Assembly (NCBI RefSeq): GCF_007273535.1
Contig: NZ_RIBP01000004.1
Span: forward strand, 3,510,001-3,574,000
Origin: Niallia circulans
Lineage (GTDB): Bacteria > Bacillota > Bacilli > Bacillales > Cytobacillaceae
DNA length: 64,000 bases
Direction of reading: 5' to 3'
Made by a program: the position numbers and the translations under genes. This document shows, piece by piece, positions 37,846-46,055 of this stretch. Under the pieces are notes generated by a model. The model worked only from the letters and a program-made list of their open reading frames with translations, was not told the DNA's origin and searched no databases. Position 1 is the stretch's first letter, and each line of letters opens with the position of its first letter.

Positions 37846-38412
37846 TTATTTATTTTTCGACCGATACATTTCAAAATGTCCTTTAAATACAAGCTCTGAT
37901 TGCACAAAGCTGCTAACTTCCACTGTCGTTCTGCCGCTTTTCTCCTCAATATTCATCACTTTTGCTTTCGCTATAATACGTTCACCTAATTTAACTGATG
38001 AAGTAAAGTGAATATTCGCTTTAGCGGTAAGAGCCAAATCGTCATCTATTAGAGCGACAGCCAAGGAATTCGCCTGTGCAAACAAATGGTGTCCCCGCGC
38101 AATTCCATTTCGTTTAAAAACATGCTCTGGCATTATTTGCAGCATGGATATGGCAGAGCTGTCTAACTCGACATCTATAATTTCACCAATGACTTCTTCT
38201 ATAGGCAAGGATTTCACTTCATCTTCTAGTGTTTTCTTCGCAACCGTTTTTATCCGCTCCCGTAATTCGGGAATGGATAATTCCAAACGATCGAGCCTTA
38301 TTGTTTGGACACTGACTGAAAATTTCTCTGCCAATTCCTCATCTGTTATAAATGGTGTTTCCTTAATTGTTTGTACTAATAATGATTGCCGTTCTTTTTT
38401 GCTTCTTCTCAT
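37846..38412 (-). CDS. fapR: Fatty acid and phospholipid biosynthesis repressor FapR
   Basis: A 188-residue repressor released by malonyl-CoA. The N-terminal helix-turn-helix ([31 protein letters not shown]) is joined to a hot-dog-fold effector domain with [15 protein letters not shown]. The start MRRSKKERQ matches the usual N-terminus and length; a further 6 codons upstream are unlikely. A FapR box overlaps its own start region, so it is autoregulated together with plsX-fabD-fabG-acpP. Confidence 0.98.
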   Translation of the reverse strand: MRRSKKERQSLLVQTIKETPFITDEELAEKFSVSVQTIRLDRLELSIPELRERIKTVAKKTLEDEVKSLPIEEVIGEIIDVELDSSAISMLQIMPEHVFKRNGIARGHHLFAQANSLAVALIDDDLALTAKANIHFTSSVKLGERIIAKAKVMNIEEKSGRTTVEVSSFVQSELVFKGHFEMYRSKNK

Positions 38413-38431
38413 ATGCAACACCGTCCGCACT

Positions 38432-38450
38432 ATTAAGACTAGGTACTAAT
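38432..38450 (-). promoter_or_regulatory. FapR operator
   Basis: The minus strand reads ATTAGTACCTAGTCTTAAT, a close match to the FapR inverted repeat (TTAGTACC...TTAA type), beginning 3 bp downstream of the -10 box. Repressor bound here would cover the start site of fapR-plsX-fabD-fabG. Confidence 0.85.
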
Positions 38451-38453
38451 AGT

Positions 38454-38483
38454 AGTATATAATAAATAAAAGGGAGAATGCAA
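38454..38483 (-). promoter_or_regulatory. Sigma-A promoter of the fapR operon
   Basis: TTGCAT, an 18-bp spacer and TATACT on the minus strand. The -35 box lies inside the 3' arm of the recG terminator hairpin. Confidence 0.75.
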
Positions 38484-38504
38484 GCTGTAAGTTTGCATTC
38501 TCCC
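38472..38504 (-). terminator. Terminator of recG
   Basis: A perfect 12-bp stem GGGAGAATGCAA / TTGCATTCTCCC with a 9-nt loop, then TTTTATTT on the minus strand, 15 bp past the recG stop. Confidence 0.9.
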
Positions 38505-38519
38505 TTCTCCATTTATTGA

Positions 38520-40565
38520 TTAATCCAGCTTTTCACCAGACATTACGCCGGTATCTTCAAGTAATCCTCGTAAATGGCGATACTCGTCAGACTCCCAAAA
38601 TGCCTTTGATTCCACAAGGACAACCGCGTCCGTTCGGGCCGTTTCCAAGATGCGATAATCATGAACCATATCGGCCATTTTAAATTCTGGCACACCACTT
38701 TGCTTTCTTCCAAAAAAGTCACCAGGACCTCTCAGCTCTAAATCCTTCTCACTCAAAACAAACCCATCGTTTGTTTCTGTCATGATTTTCATCCGTTCTT
38801 TCCCAACCTCTGTTTTCGGATCTGCTATAAGCACACAATACGATTGGGCGTCGCCTCTGCCGACTCGTCCCCTTAGCTGGTGAAGCTGTGATAATCCGAA
38901 TCTTTCAGCATCATAAATAAGCATAAACGTAGAATTCGGTACATTCACCCCAACCTCGACTACTGTTGTGCTGACAAGAATTTGCGTCGAATTCTCACTA
39001 AACTCCTTCATGATAGCATCCTTTTCATCTGCCGGCAGTTTACCGTGCATGAGTCCAACTTTATACCGACCTTGAAAGAATGTCGCCAATGTTGCATGAA
39101 CATCCATCGCATTTTGGACGTCCAATTTTTCCGATTCCTCAATCAGCGGACAAATAACGTATGCTTGTCTTCCTTGAGATAGTTCTTTTTCCATAAACTG
39201 AAGAATACGTGTTAGCATATCATGCTTAACCCAATATGTTTCAATTGTTTTTCGCCCTGCCGGCATTTCATCAATAATACTTACATCCATTTCACCGAAG
39301 GCAGTTATGGCAAGTGTCCTTGGAATTGGTGTTGCTGTCATGAACAGAACATCAGGACTTTCACCCTTTTCTCTAAGAACTCTGCGCTGTCCGACACCGA
39401 AGCGATGCTGCTCGTCTGTTATAACTAGCCCTAGTGATTGGAATTCCACCTCATCCTGTATAAGGGCATGTGTACCGATTAAGATTTGGATATGCCCTTC
39501 CTTCAGCTCACTTAACAGCTCTCTCCTTCTTTTCCCTTTTACCGAGCTTGTCAACAATGCACAACGGATACCTATTTTAGTAAACATGGCAGTAAGTGAT
39601 TCTGCATGCTGCTCTGCGAGTATTTCTGTCGGCACCATCAATGCCCCCTGATGTCCTGCAAGAATTGTTGCATATAGTACTATTGCCGCAACGACTGTTT
39701 TTCCTGAACCAACATCCCCTTGCAGGAGCCTGTTCATACGATAGGGACTTTTCATATCCTTCAGTATCTCATTGACAACCCTTTTCTGTGCGTTTGTCAA
39801 AGGAAATGGCAAGCCGTTTATGAACTCCAACAGCTTCTCAAGATGATATTCCTGCACCATTCCTTTGGAGTTTTCCCTTTCATGCTTACGAAGTGCCTGC
39901 ATTTTTAATTGAAAAAGCAGGAACTCCTCATAGACAAACCGTCTTCTCGCAAGCTTCAGCTCCTCACGGTTAGGCGGAAAATGAATGATTCCTAAGGCTT
40001 CATTCCTTTTCATAAGCTTATATTTTGCCAGTAATGAATCTGGAAACACTTCCTCGATATCCTGGCCAAATTGTGTTAGTGCTGCTGAAATGTATTTTCG
40101 TAATGCTTTAACTGTTATGCTTCCTCTTACCGTATAAACAGGCTCGAAGTCCTGTCCTTTCTGATTGCTGCCAACTTGTAGATGTGTTGCCGTAATTGTT
40201 TGTCTGTGCTGATCCCATTTACCTGTTACTGTTACTAACTCACCAAGTGCCAGCTTGCTTTTCAAGTAATGCTGATTGAAAAACACGGCACTGATCAGAA
40301 TATTGCCAATCAGCACTTTCACCGTCAGCCTCGATTTTTTGCGCCCGTGAAAGACAAGGGAAGGTTCACTATGAACCTTCCCTTCTACTGTTACCTTTTC
40401 TTCATGCTTCATATCTTCTGGGTTGCGGACACGAAAGTCCTCATAACGGTATGGGAAATATTCAAGCAAATCATATATAGTGTTAATTCGCATTTCTTCA
40501 AGCTGTTTTTTCGTCTCCGGTCCTATACCTTTCAGATGATCCAATGGAAGATTTAATTTATTCAC
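38520..40565 (-). CDS. recG: ATP-dependent DNA helicase RecG
   Basis: A 681-residue branch-migrating helicase for replication-fork rescue. An N-terminal wedge/OB domain is followed by helicase motif I GDVGSGKTVVAA, motif II as DEQH (VITDEQHRFGVGQR), TATPIPRTLA, and motif VI LHQLRGRVGRG. The length is normal. The start is GTG, overlapping the sdaAA stop as GTGA. Confidence 0.99.
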   Translation of the reverse strand: MNKLNLPLDHLKGIGPETKKQLEEMRINTIYDLLEYFPYRYEDFRVRNPEDMKHEEKVTVEGKVHSEPSLVFHGRKKSRLTVKVLIGNILISAVFFNQHYLKSKLALGELVTVTGKWDQHRQTITATHLQVGSNQKGQDFEPVYTVRGSITVKALRKYISAALTQFGQDIEEVFPDSLLAKYKLMKRNEALGIIHFPPNREELKLARRRFVYEEFLLFQLKMQALRKHERENSKGMVQEYHLEKLLEFINGLPFPLTNAQKRVVNEILKDMKSPYRMNRLLQGDVGSGKTVVAAIVLYATILAGHQGALMVPTEILAEQHAESLTAMFTKIGIRCALLTSSVKGKRRRELLSELKEGHIQILIGTHALIQDEVEFQSLGLVITDEQHRFGVGQRRVLREKGESPDVLFMTATPIPRTLAITAFGEMDVSIIDEMPAGRKTIETYWVKHDMLTRILQFMEKELSQGRQAYVICPLIEESEKLDVQNAMDVHATLATFFQGRYKVGLMHGKLPADEKDAIMKEFSENSTQILVSTTVVEVGVNVPNSTFMLIYDAERFGLSQLHQLRGRVGRGDAQSYCVLIADPKTEVGKERMKIMTETNDGFVLSEKDLELRGPGDFFGRKQSGVPEFKMADMVHDYRILETARTDAVVLVESKAFWESDEYRHLRGLLEDTGVMSGEKLD

Positions 40566-41446
40566 TTTCCTGCTGCAGCATTCCCAAAGATTTCTGCTTC
40601 CAGTCTCCGGCCAGTTGGTGTTGCTGCCAACCCTCCTTGCGCTGTTTCTCTTAATGCAGATGGCATGCTTAATCCGATTCTGTACATTGCATCAATTACC
40701 TCGTCGCACGGTATGCGGCTAGTAATGCCTGCAAGTGCCATATCTGCAGCAACCATCGCGTTTGCTGCGCCCATCGCATTTCTTTTTACACATGGAACCT
40801 CAACAAGTCCCGCCACAGGGTCACATACTAATCCAAGCATATTCTTTAACGTTATCGCCATTGCATTGGCACTTTGCTCAGGTGTGCCTCCAGCCATTTC
40901 CACAATCGCTGCCGCTGCCATTCCTGCTGCTGAGCCTACTTCTGCTTGGCAGCCTCCTGCAGCACCAGAAATAGAGGCATTGTTTGCAACAACAAAACCA
41001 AATGCACCTGACGTAAACAAGAAGTTAAGCATCTGCTCTCTTGTTGGATTTAGTTTATTTTTTACTGCAAATAACGTTCCCGGCACAACTCCAGCAGATC
41101 CTGCAGTCGGTGTGGCACAAATCATGCCCATCGCTGCATTAACCTCATTTGTGGCAACTGCTTTGCTGACTGCGTCTAAAATCACTTCGCCTGTCAGGAA
41201 ATTCCCCTTCTTAATATATGCCTGAAGAAGCACAGCGTCGCCGCCAGTCAATCCTGAATGGGACACAACTCCATTAAGTCCTCGTTCAACCGCTTGCTCC
41301 ATGACAGTTAAATTAGTATCCATCTGTGCGATGATTTGTGCCCGTGTTTTACCTGTCACTTCTACTTCTTGCTCAATCATTATTTCGGAAATAGGCTTAT
41401 TTTGACTGTTTGCCATTTCCACAAGTTCCGCTACATTTCGAAACAT
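40562..41446 (-). CDS. sdaAA: L-serine dehydratase, iron-sulfur-dependent, alpha subunit
   Basis: A 294-residue subunit that deaminates L-serine to pyruvate together with SdaAB. Cysteines for the 4Fe-4S cluster are in ICATPTAGSAGVVPG, VCDPVAGLVEVPCVKRNA. The Gly/Ala-rich stretch SISGAAGGCQAEVGSAAGMAAAA is typical. GGGGGA precedes the ATG. It lies 17 bp downstream of sdaAB. Confidence 0.98.
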   Translation of the reverse strand: MFRNVAELVEMANSQNKPISEIMIEQEVEVTGKTRAQIIAQMDTNLTVMEQAVERGLNGVVSHSGLTGGDAVLLQAYIKKGNFLTGEVILDAVSKAVATNEVNAAMGMICATPTAGSAGVVPGTLFAVKNKLNPTREQMLNFLFTSGAFGFVVANNASISGAAGGCQAEVGSAAGMAAAAIVEMAGGTPEQSANAMAITLKNMLGLVCDPVAGLVEVPCVKRNAMGAANAMVAADMALAGITSRIPCDEVIDAMYRIGLSMPSALRETAQGGLAATPTGRRLEAEIFGNAAAGK

Positions 41447-41463
41447 TGTTTTTCCCCCTAACC

Positions 41464-42126
41464 TTAATCAACTATTCTCGTAACCTTCTCCATTCCGTCA
41501 AGGGCTTCGATTTCTTTTAATATTTTTTCTTCTATATTCTGATCGACCTCAATCGTCATAAGTGCGAGTTTTCCTTTTTCTTTTCTGCTAACTTCCATAT
41601 GCCCGATATTAATTTCATATTTGGCAAGTACATTGGACACTTTTGCAATAGCACCAAAACGGTCATTATGGACAACAAGAATAGCTGGATGATGTCCTGA
41701 AAGCTTGAGCTGAAATCCGTTAAGTTCGGTGATTTCGATTTTTCCGCCGCCGATCGAGATGCCGACAAGCTCTAGTTCACCATCCTCATCACCAACGCGA
41801 ACTTTAGCTGTGTTCGGGTGTTCAGGAATCGCTTCCTCCAAATGGAACACTACCTTTATGCCTCTTTGCTCAGCCAATTCAAGGGATGTTTTGATTCTCT
41901 CATCAAATGTATCAAAATCAAGGATTCCTCCGATAATAGCTACATCTGTTCCATGCCCTTTGTATGTTTCAGCAAAAGACCCGTACAGGTGGACATCGAC
42001 CCATTTGGGCTGCCTTTCAAACAAGCTTCGTGCAACCCTGCCAATTCGTGCAGCACCTGCTGTATGCGAGCTCGATGGACCAATCATAACTGGCCCGATA
42101 ATATCAAAAACGCTTTTATATTTCAT
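41464..42126 (-). CDS. sdaAB: L-serine dehydratase, beta subunit
   Basis: A 220-residue subunit. MKYKSVFDIIGPVMIGPSSSHTAGAARIG is the family N-terminus. The C-terminal ACT domain (ILVVHNDRFGAIAKVSNVLAKYEINIGHMEVSRK) probably senses an amino-acid ligand. AAGGGAGAG lies upstream of the ATG. sdaAB-sdaAA-recG form a run, closed by the recG terminator. Confidence 0.98.
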   Translation of the reverse strand: MKYKSVFDIIGPVMIGPSSSHTAGAARIGRVARSLFERQPKWVDVHLYGSFAETYKGHGTDVAIIGGILDFDTFDERIKTSLELAEQRGIKVVFHLEEAIPEHPNTAKVRVGDEDGELELVGISIGGGKIEITELNGFQLKLSGHHPAILVVHNDRFGAIAKVSNVLAKYEINIGHMEVSRKEKGKLALMTIEVDQNIEEKILKEIEALDGMEKVTRIVD

Positions 42127-42288
42127 ATAAATAACTCTCCCTTAAAAACGACTCTGTCCTGCAAATCTAACTAACGTAATCTATATTATAAAAAGCGTAA
42201 AAAGCTAAATTCTTTTAATATAATAACATAGCTTATGCTTATCCGCTGATATTTTCAACTTTTTTAATTGTTACCATTAAATAGAAGA

Positions 42289-42313
42289 AAACCACTGCCT
42301 GTGACAGTGGTTT
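42289..42313 (-). terminator. Terminator of yloU-fakA
   Basis: AACCACTG / CAGTGGTT stem with a 7-nt loop, 8 bp past the fakA stop. The stronger T-run (eight T residues) is on the plus strand, and TTTTC closes it on the minus strand. Confidence 0.75.
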
Positions 42314-42320
42314 TTTTTAT

Positions 42321-44000
42321 TTATTCAACAGAGAAAATAAAGGAATAAAGCGGCTGTTTGCCGTCATGCACTTCTACTTCCACGTCTTCATAATTTTCTT
42401 CTACAAAGGAAACAACTGCTTCTAGCTCTTCTTCAAGCGCTTCTTCCCCTTTGATAATTGTCAATATTTCGGTATCTTCGTCAATCATTGTGCCGAGTAA
42501 TTCTTTAGCAGATTGTGCTTTATCCTTGCTTTTAGCAACAATCTTACCATCAGCAATGCCCATGAAATCACCTGTTTCGATTTGAAGACCGTCAATGCTT
42601 GTATCTCTCACAGCATATGTTATTTGACCTGTTTTAACATGCTCCAATGCAGCAATCATGCCCTTTTTGTTTGTCTCCAAATCACCTGATGGATTGAAGG
42701 CAAGCAATGCAGACATGCCTTGCGGAACTGTTTTAGACGGTATCACGACAACTTCTGCATCTAGTACTTGAGCAGCCTGCTCTGCAGCCATGATAATGTT
42801 TTTGTTGTTAGGCAAGATGAACACTTTTTTCGCGTTTATCTTGTTAACAGCATTAACAATATCCTCTGTGCTCGGATTCATCGTTTGTCCGCCTTCGATG
42901 ACACTATGTGCACCGATGCTGCGGAACATATCAGCGATTCCACTTCCCATTGATACAGTAACGATACCGTACTCCTTTTGCTCTTCAACAGCTGGTAGAG
43001 GCGCATCAAATGATTCTTTTGAGCCTTCAATCAAACTGCTGTGTTGTTCACGCATATTTTCAATTTTCATCTTGATAAGGTTTCCATAATTTTGCCCAAA
43101 TGTCAGCACTTCTCCAGGCTGATTGGAGTGGATATGTATTTTTACAACCTCATCATCTGCAATTACAAGCAAAGAATCGCCATATTGACTTAAATCCTGT
43201 CTGAATTGTTCCTCAGAAAATGGCTTGCCTCCAAGCTTATCTTCCTCAAGACGAACCATAAATTCTGTACAGTAGCCAAACTCAATATCTTCTGTATTCA
43301 TAAACCCGTGAACATTTTTATGATGTTCTGCATTAACAAGATCATTCATTGTTACTGTTTGCTGTGTTGTCTCTGGCAGCGCTTCTCCAGTCAGCACAGA
43401 TAAGAAACCTTCATATACAAATACAAGCCCTTGACCGCCGCTGTCAACAACTCCTACTTCCTTCAAAACAGGAAGCAAATCCGGCGTTCTATTTAAGGAT
43501 GCTTTCGCTTCTTTAACGACATCTGCCATTACTACAGTGATATCAGTGTTATTCTCTGCTGATTGGACTGCTTTTTTTGCCGCATCTTTTGCAACAGTCA
43601 AAATCGTACCTTCCACAGGCTTCATCACTGCTTTATAAGCAGTCTCAACACCAAACTGAAGGGCATTGGCGAACTCTTGTGCAGTAATGCTGTCCTTTTG
43701 TTCAATGGATTTGGAAAAACCGCGGAACAGCTGGGACAGAATAACGCCAGAATTCCCTCTTGCTCCCATTAGCAGTCCCTTTGAGAGGGAAAGCCCTACT
43801 TTTCCGATATGTGACTGAATATTATTTTGAACTTCCTTCGCACCAGATGACATGGACAAATTCATATTTGTTCCAGTATCGCCATCCGGGACCGGGAATA
43901 CATTTAACGCATCTACATAATTAGCATTAGAGGATAAATGGTTTGCTCCTTGGATTACCATTTCGGCAAATCGCTTTCCTTCTAAAACTGTAATCGACAC
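42321..44000 (-). CDS. fakA: Fatty acid kinase catalytic subunit FakA (YloV)
   Basis: A 559-residue kinase that phosphorylates fatty acids carried by a DegV-type FakB protein. The N-terminal DhaL-like domain has NVFPVPDGDTGTNMNLSM for Mg-ATP binding and ARGNSGVILSQLFRGF. A middle domain and a C-terminal DegV/EDD-like domain follow. The start is GTG with GGAGG 7 bp upstream. It lies 15 bp after yloU. Its product, acyl-phosphate, feeds PlsX/PlsY phospholipid synthesis. Confidence 0.97.
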   Translation of the reverse strand: MSITVLEGKRFAEMVIQGANHLSSNANYVDALNVFPVPDGDTGTNMNLSMSSGAKEVQNNIQSHIGKVGLSLSKGLLMGARGNSGVILSQLFRGFSKSIEQKDSITAQEFANALQFGVETAYKAVMKPVEGTILTVAKDAAKKAVQSAENNTDITVVMADVVKEAKASLNRTPDLLPVLKEVGVVDSGGQGLVFVYEGFLSVLTGEALPETTQQTVTMNDLVNAEHHKNVHGFMNTEDIEFGYCTEFMVRLEEDKLGGKPFSEEQFRQDLSQYGDSLLVIADDEVVKIHIHSNQPGEVLTFGQNYGNLIKMKIENMREQHSSLIEGSKESFDAPLPAVEEQKEYGIVTVSMGSGIADMFRSIGAHSVIEGGQTMNPSTEDIVNAVNKINAKKVFILPNNKNIIMAAEQAAQVLDAEVVVIPSKTVPQGMSALLAFNPSGDLETNKKGMIAALEHVKTGQITYAVRDTSIDGLQIETGDFMGIADGKIVAKSKDKAQSAKELLGTMIDEDTEILTIIKGEEALEEELEAVVSFVEENYEDVEVEVHDGKQPLYSFIFSVE

Positions 44001-44015
44001 TGAATTTCCTCCTCA

Positions 44016-44378
44016 CTACGGGTTCGTGACACGAACTCCCTGAACGTAAATATTAACCGAGTCAACGGCAAGTCCAACTGTTTTATTGAGTGTATACTTC
44101 ACTTTGGATTGAACATTGTGCGCAACCTCGGAAATTTTCGTTCCGTAACTTACAATTATATACATATCAATATGCACTTCGTCATCTACTTTTCGAACCA
44201 TTACTCCGCGAGTGAAATTCTCTTTACGCAAAATATCTGTTAATCCATCTTTTATTTGATTTTTAGACGCCATCCCAACGATGCCATAGCAATCAATTGC
44301 AGCTCCTCCTGCGATTGTTGCGATCACTTCTGTTGAAATATCAATTTGTCCGAAATTTGTTTTTAGTTCAATGGACAT
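44016..44378 (-). CDS. yloU: Asp23/Gls24 family envelope stress protein YloU
   Basis: A 120-residue Asp23-family protein. Visible blocks are GQIDISTEVIATIAGGAAIDCYGIVGMASK, ARMVRKVDDEVHIDMYIIVSYG-like segment and KYTLNKTVGLAVDSVNIYVQGVRV. Such proteins are membrane-peripheral and linked to envelope homeostasis; paired with FakA throughout Firmicutes. AAGGGGG lies upstream of the ATG. Confidence 0.95.
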   Translation of the reverse strand: MSIELKTNFGQIDISTEVIATIAGGAAIDCYGIVGMASKNQIKDGLTDILRKENFTRGVMVRKVDDEVHIDMYIIVSYGTKISEVAHNVQSKVKYTLNKTVGLAVDSVNIYVQGVRVTNP

Positions 44379-44416
44379 GAGTGTTCCCCCTTTGGAATTG
44401 CTCCTTGACTAATCAC

Positions 44417-44445
44417 ATTTTACTATAACCTTCTACTTTTTGAAA
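44417..44445 (-). promoter_or_regulatory. Possible sigma-A promoter of yloU-fakA
   Basis: TTTCAA, a 17-bp spacer and TAAAAT on the minus strand, 39 bp upstream of the yloU ATG. Confidence 0.4.
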
Positions 44446-44625
44446 GCTATTGTTGAAAACCTTTTATATATTAGCGTTAATCGCTACCAAGCTTGTGTTT
44501 CACACAATGATGTTTGCTTTTTCATCTATTATAAACCGTTCTCTATCTAAGTAATTTATTAATATTGTTTCACTAGAATTCCATAATATACACGGTCATT
44601 TACAAGCAAAAGCCCAAGGGAAAAA

Positions 44626-44703
44626 GTGGTGAAAAAACATGATGTCAAGGAATTTTTCTTGAAAGCTTCGATTACAGCTATTGCAATCATGAGCGTAGTG
44701 TGA
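44626..44703 (+). CDS. Possible 25-residue amphipathic/hydrophobic small protein
   Basis: GTG start with AAGGG and a 5-bp spacer. The peptide would be MVKKHDVKEFFLKASITAIA plus five hydrophobic residues: a basic amphipathic N-terminus and a hydrophobic C-terminus, as in membrane-bound small proteins. It lies 115 bp upstream of rpmB on the same strand. Chance is quite possible for so short a frame, and no homologue is recognised. Confidence 0.22.
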   Translation: MVKKHDVKEFFLKASITAIAIMSVV

Positions 44704-44817
44704 TAAATTATTAAAGTATCTTTGTGAGGACTATTTAGGATATTTCTCAAGATTAATACTATCTATGAATATAAAGCTCGTTATTGATGAGTTTTGGTTA
44801 TAAGGAGGGTAATATAC

Positions 44818-45006
44818 ATGCCACGTAAATGTGTTGTAACTGGAAAGAAAACAACTACAGGTAATGCTCGTTCCCATGCGATGAATGCTAACAAGCGTAC
44901 TTGGGGAGCAAACCTTCAAAAGGTTCGTATTTTAGTAGACGGTAAGCCTAAACGTGTTTGGGTATCTGCTAGAGCTCTTAGATCTGGTAAAGTTGAACGC
45001 GTATAA
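44818..45006 (+). CDS. rpmB: 50S ribosomal protein L28
   Basis: A 62-residue protein beginning [20 protein letters not shown] and ending [10 protein letters not shown]. It has a single Cys, so it is the zinc-free (C-minus) form. AAGGAGG lies 9 bp upstream of the ATG; the frame opens 8 codons earlier within that site. It is one of only two clear plus-strand genes in the window. Confidence 0.99.
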   Translation: MPRKCVVTGKKTTTGNARSHAMNANKRTWGANLQKVRILVDGKPKRVWVSARALRSGKVERV

Positions 45007-45012
45007 TGCGAA

Positions 45013-45035
45013 TTTTGGAAGTTTAACTTCCAAAA
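45013..45035 (+). terminator. Hairpin after rpmB
   Basis: TTTTGGAAGT / ACTTCCAAAA, a perfect 10-bp stem with a 3-nt loop, 6 bp past the rpmB stop. No T-run follows; the true terminator is the next hairpin. Confidence 0.5.
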
Positions 45036-45039
45036 AATA

Positions 45040-45066
45040 AAAAAGGACAAATTGCTGTCCTTTTTT
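45040..45066. terminator. Bidirectional terminator between rpmB and spoVM
   Basis: AAAAAAGGACA / TGTCCTTTTTT with a 6-nt loop. T-runs on both strands let it stop rpmB from one side and spoVM from the other. Confidence 0.88.
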
Positions 45067-45098
45067 ATTTTTGTCTAAATTTAATGAAGTCAGCCAAG

Positions 45099-45137
45099 TT
45101 TTGTACAGACAACCGTTGGAAGGTTGTCTGTACAAAA
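45099..45137. repeat. 16-bp perfect inverted repeat between rpmB and spoVM
   Basis: TTTTGTACAGACAACC and GGTTGTCTGTACAAAA pair without a mismatch around a 7-nt loop. Neither strand has a T-run after the stem, and a complete bidirectional terminator lies next to it, so termination does not explain it well. It begins 20 bp past the spoVM stop. Confidence 0.85.
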
Positions 45138-45157
45138 AAAGGAATAAACCTGAATGT

Positions 45158-45238
45158 CTATTCTTTTTTGAATGTTCCTAACATCGCACGGACAAGCCCG
45201 CCTAAAAACTTAGGCAATTTAATGGTATAAAATCTCAT
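45158..45238 (-). CDS. spoVM: Stage V sporulation protein SpoVM
   Basis: A 26-residue peptide beginning MRFYTIKLPKFLGG and ending RAMLGTFKKE, nearly the same as B. subtilis SpoVM. It is an amphipathic helix that recognises the curved forespore membrane and anchors the SpoIVA coat platform. Pro9, needed for curvature recognition in B. subtilis, is present. AAGGAGG lies 8-9 bp upstream of the ATG. It sits between thiN and rpmB as in B. subtilis. It marks the organism as spore-forming and is too short for ordinary ORF cut-offs. Confidence 0.97.
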   Translation of the reverse strand: MRFYTIKLPKFLGGLVRAMLGTFKKE

Positions 45239-45338
45239 GAAAAGTCCCTCCTTCAACATTAGCAAAAAACTTCAATCTCTCTAAACTCATTACATATGCT
45301 ATTCAAAAAATCCAAATGAGTACTTATTTTTTCCATCA

Positions 45339-45986
45339 TTAATCATGACTCCTTATCACCATTAATATGCCGCTCACGAATGAAAAAGTACCATATTCCT
45401 CAATAATTTCATTGCTTATGCACAATGTACTGCTGACAGGGAGATCCCTATCAATTAAAGGATATTTAAAGCCTTCTAATGTTAGACCACTAATTTTTGT
45501 TCCATACGGAAAAAAGGAAACATACGGCATAGCTTCTTCCTTCTTTAATTTATAACTGCCGGCTGTGGCAATTGTCACCGTGTTTTTTTCATCGATAATT
45601 TCCACCTTCACTTGAGGACTTTCTGTCACATATTTAAGCAACAGCTGCAAGTTCGCAAAGGTATGATCCATTCTTCCTCCTGTTGCTCCAAAGAGCCTGA
45701 TCTTTTCCGCACCTTTACTAATCGCCCAATTAACGGCGAGCTCCATATCTGTTTCATCCTTCTCTGGTTTAAAAAGCTGTACTTCGTCTGAATAGCTGTT
45801 AATCTGTTCTCTTTCTGTATCATTCACAGAATCGAAGTCACCAAACGAAGCCAAAATTGGAATATTGCGTTTCATTAAATACAGTGCTCCTCTGTCAACA
45901 CCTATCCATTTACTGTCTTCTTCTACAAACTTATCTAATGATGGAATATATGCTGTTGGCCCTGCCGCCATTATATTAATAATCAT
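45339..45986 (-). CDS. thiN: Thiamine pyrophosphokinase
   Basis: A 215-residue enzyme that converts thiamine and ATP to thiamine diphosphate. Family blocks WIGVDRGALYLMKRNIPILASFGDFDSVN, EKDETDMELAVNWAI and GATGGRMDHTFANLQLL are present. GGAGAGG precedes the ATG. In B. subtilis rpe lies between thiN and rsgA; it is missing here. Confidence 0.96.
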   Translation of the reverse strand: MIINIMAAGPTAYIPSLDKFVEEDSKWIGVDRGALYLMKRNIPILASFGDFDSVNDTEREQINSYSDEVQLFKPEKDETDMELAVNWAISKGAEKIRLFGATGGRMDHTFANLQLLLKYVTESPQVKVEIIDEKNTVTIATAGSYKLKKEEAMPYVSFFPYGTKISGLTLEGFKYPLIDRDLPVSSTLCISNEIIEEYGTFSFVSGILMVIRSHD

Positions 45987-46009
45987 GCTGTTGTCCTCTC
46001 CTTTTTTAT

Positions 46010-46045
46010 CAAAAAAAGAGCATTGGAATTGCTTCCAAGCTCTTT
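46010..46045 (-). terminator. Terminator of the prkC-rsgA group
   Basis: AAAGAGC(T)TTGGAA / TTCCAA(T)GCTCTTT hairpin with a GCAA loop and TTTT on the minus strand, 11 bp past the rsgA stop. It separates rsgA from thiN. Confidence 0.9.
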
Positions 46046-46055
46046 ATTAACCTGA

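Larger units (their letters stand above)
44379..44817. promoter_or_regulatory. Divergent yloU-rpmB intergenic region
   Basis: A 439-bp gap between divergent genes. It contains a probable yloU promoter (44417-44445), a possible 25-codon ORF on the plus strand (44626-44703), and must contain the rpmB promoter, which was not pinned down. A 63-codon minus-strand frame at 44559-44750 lacks a ribosome site and is not called. Confidence 0.4.

Noticed and set aside
40665..41225. 186-codon plus-strand frame inside sdaAA
   Set aside because: Antisense to the Ala/Gly-rich SdaAA core; its Ala/Pro/Ser composition is a by-product.
44559..44750. 63-codon minus-strand frame between yloU and rpmB, rather hydrophobic
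   Set aside because: It starts at a non-ATG codon without a ribosome site and the internal ATG also lacks one; composition alone is not enough.
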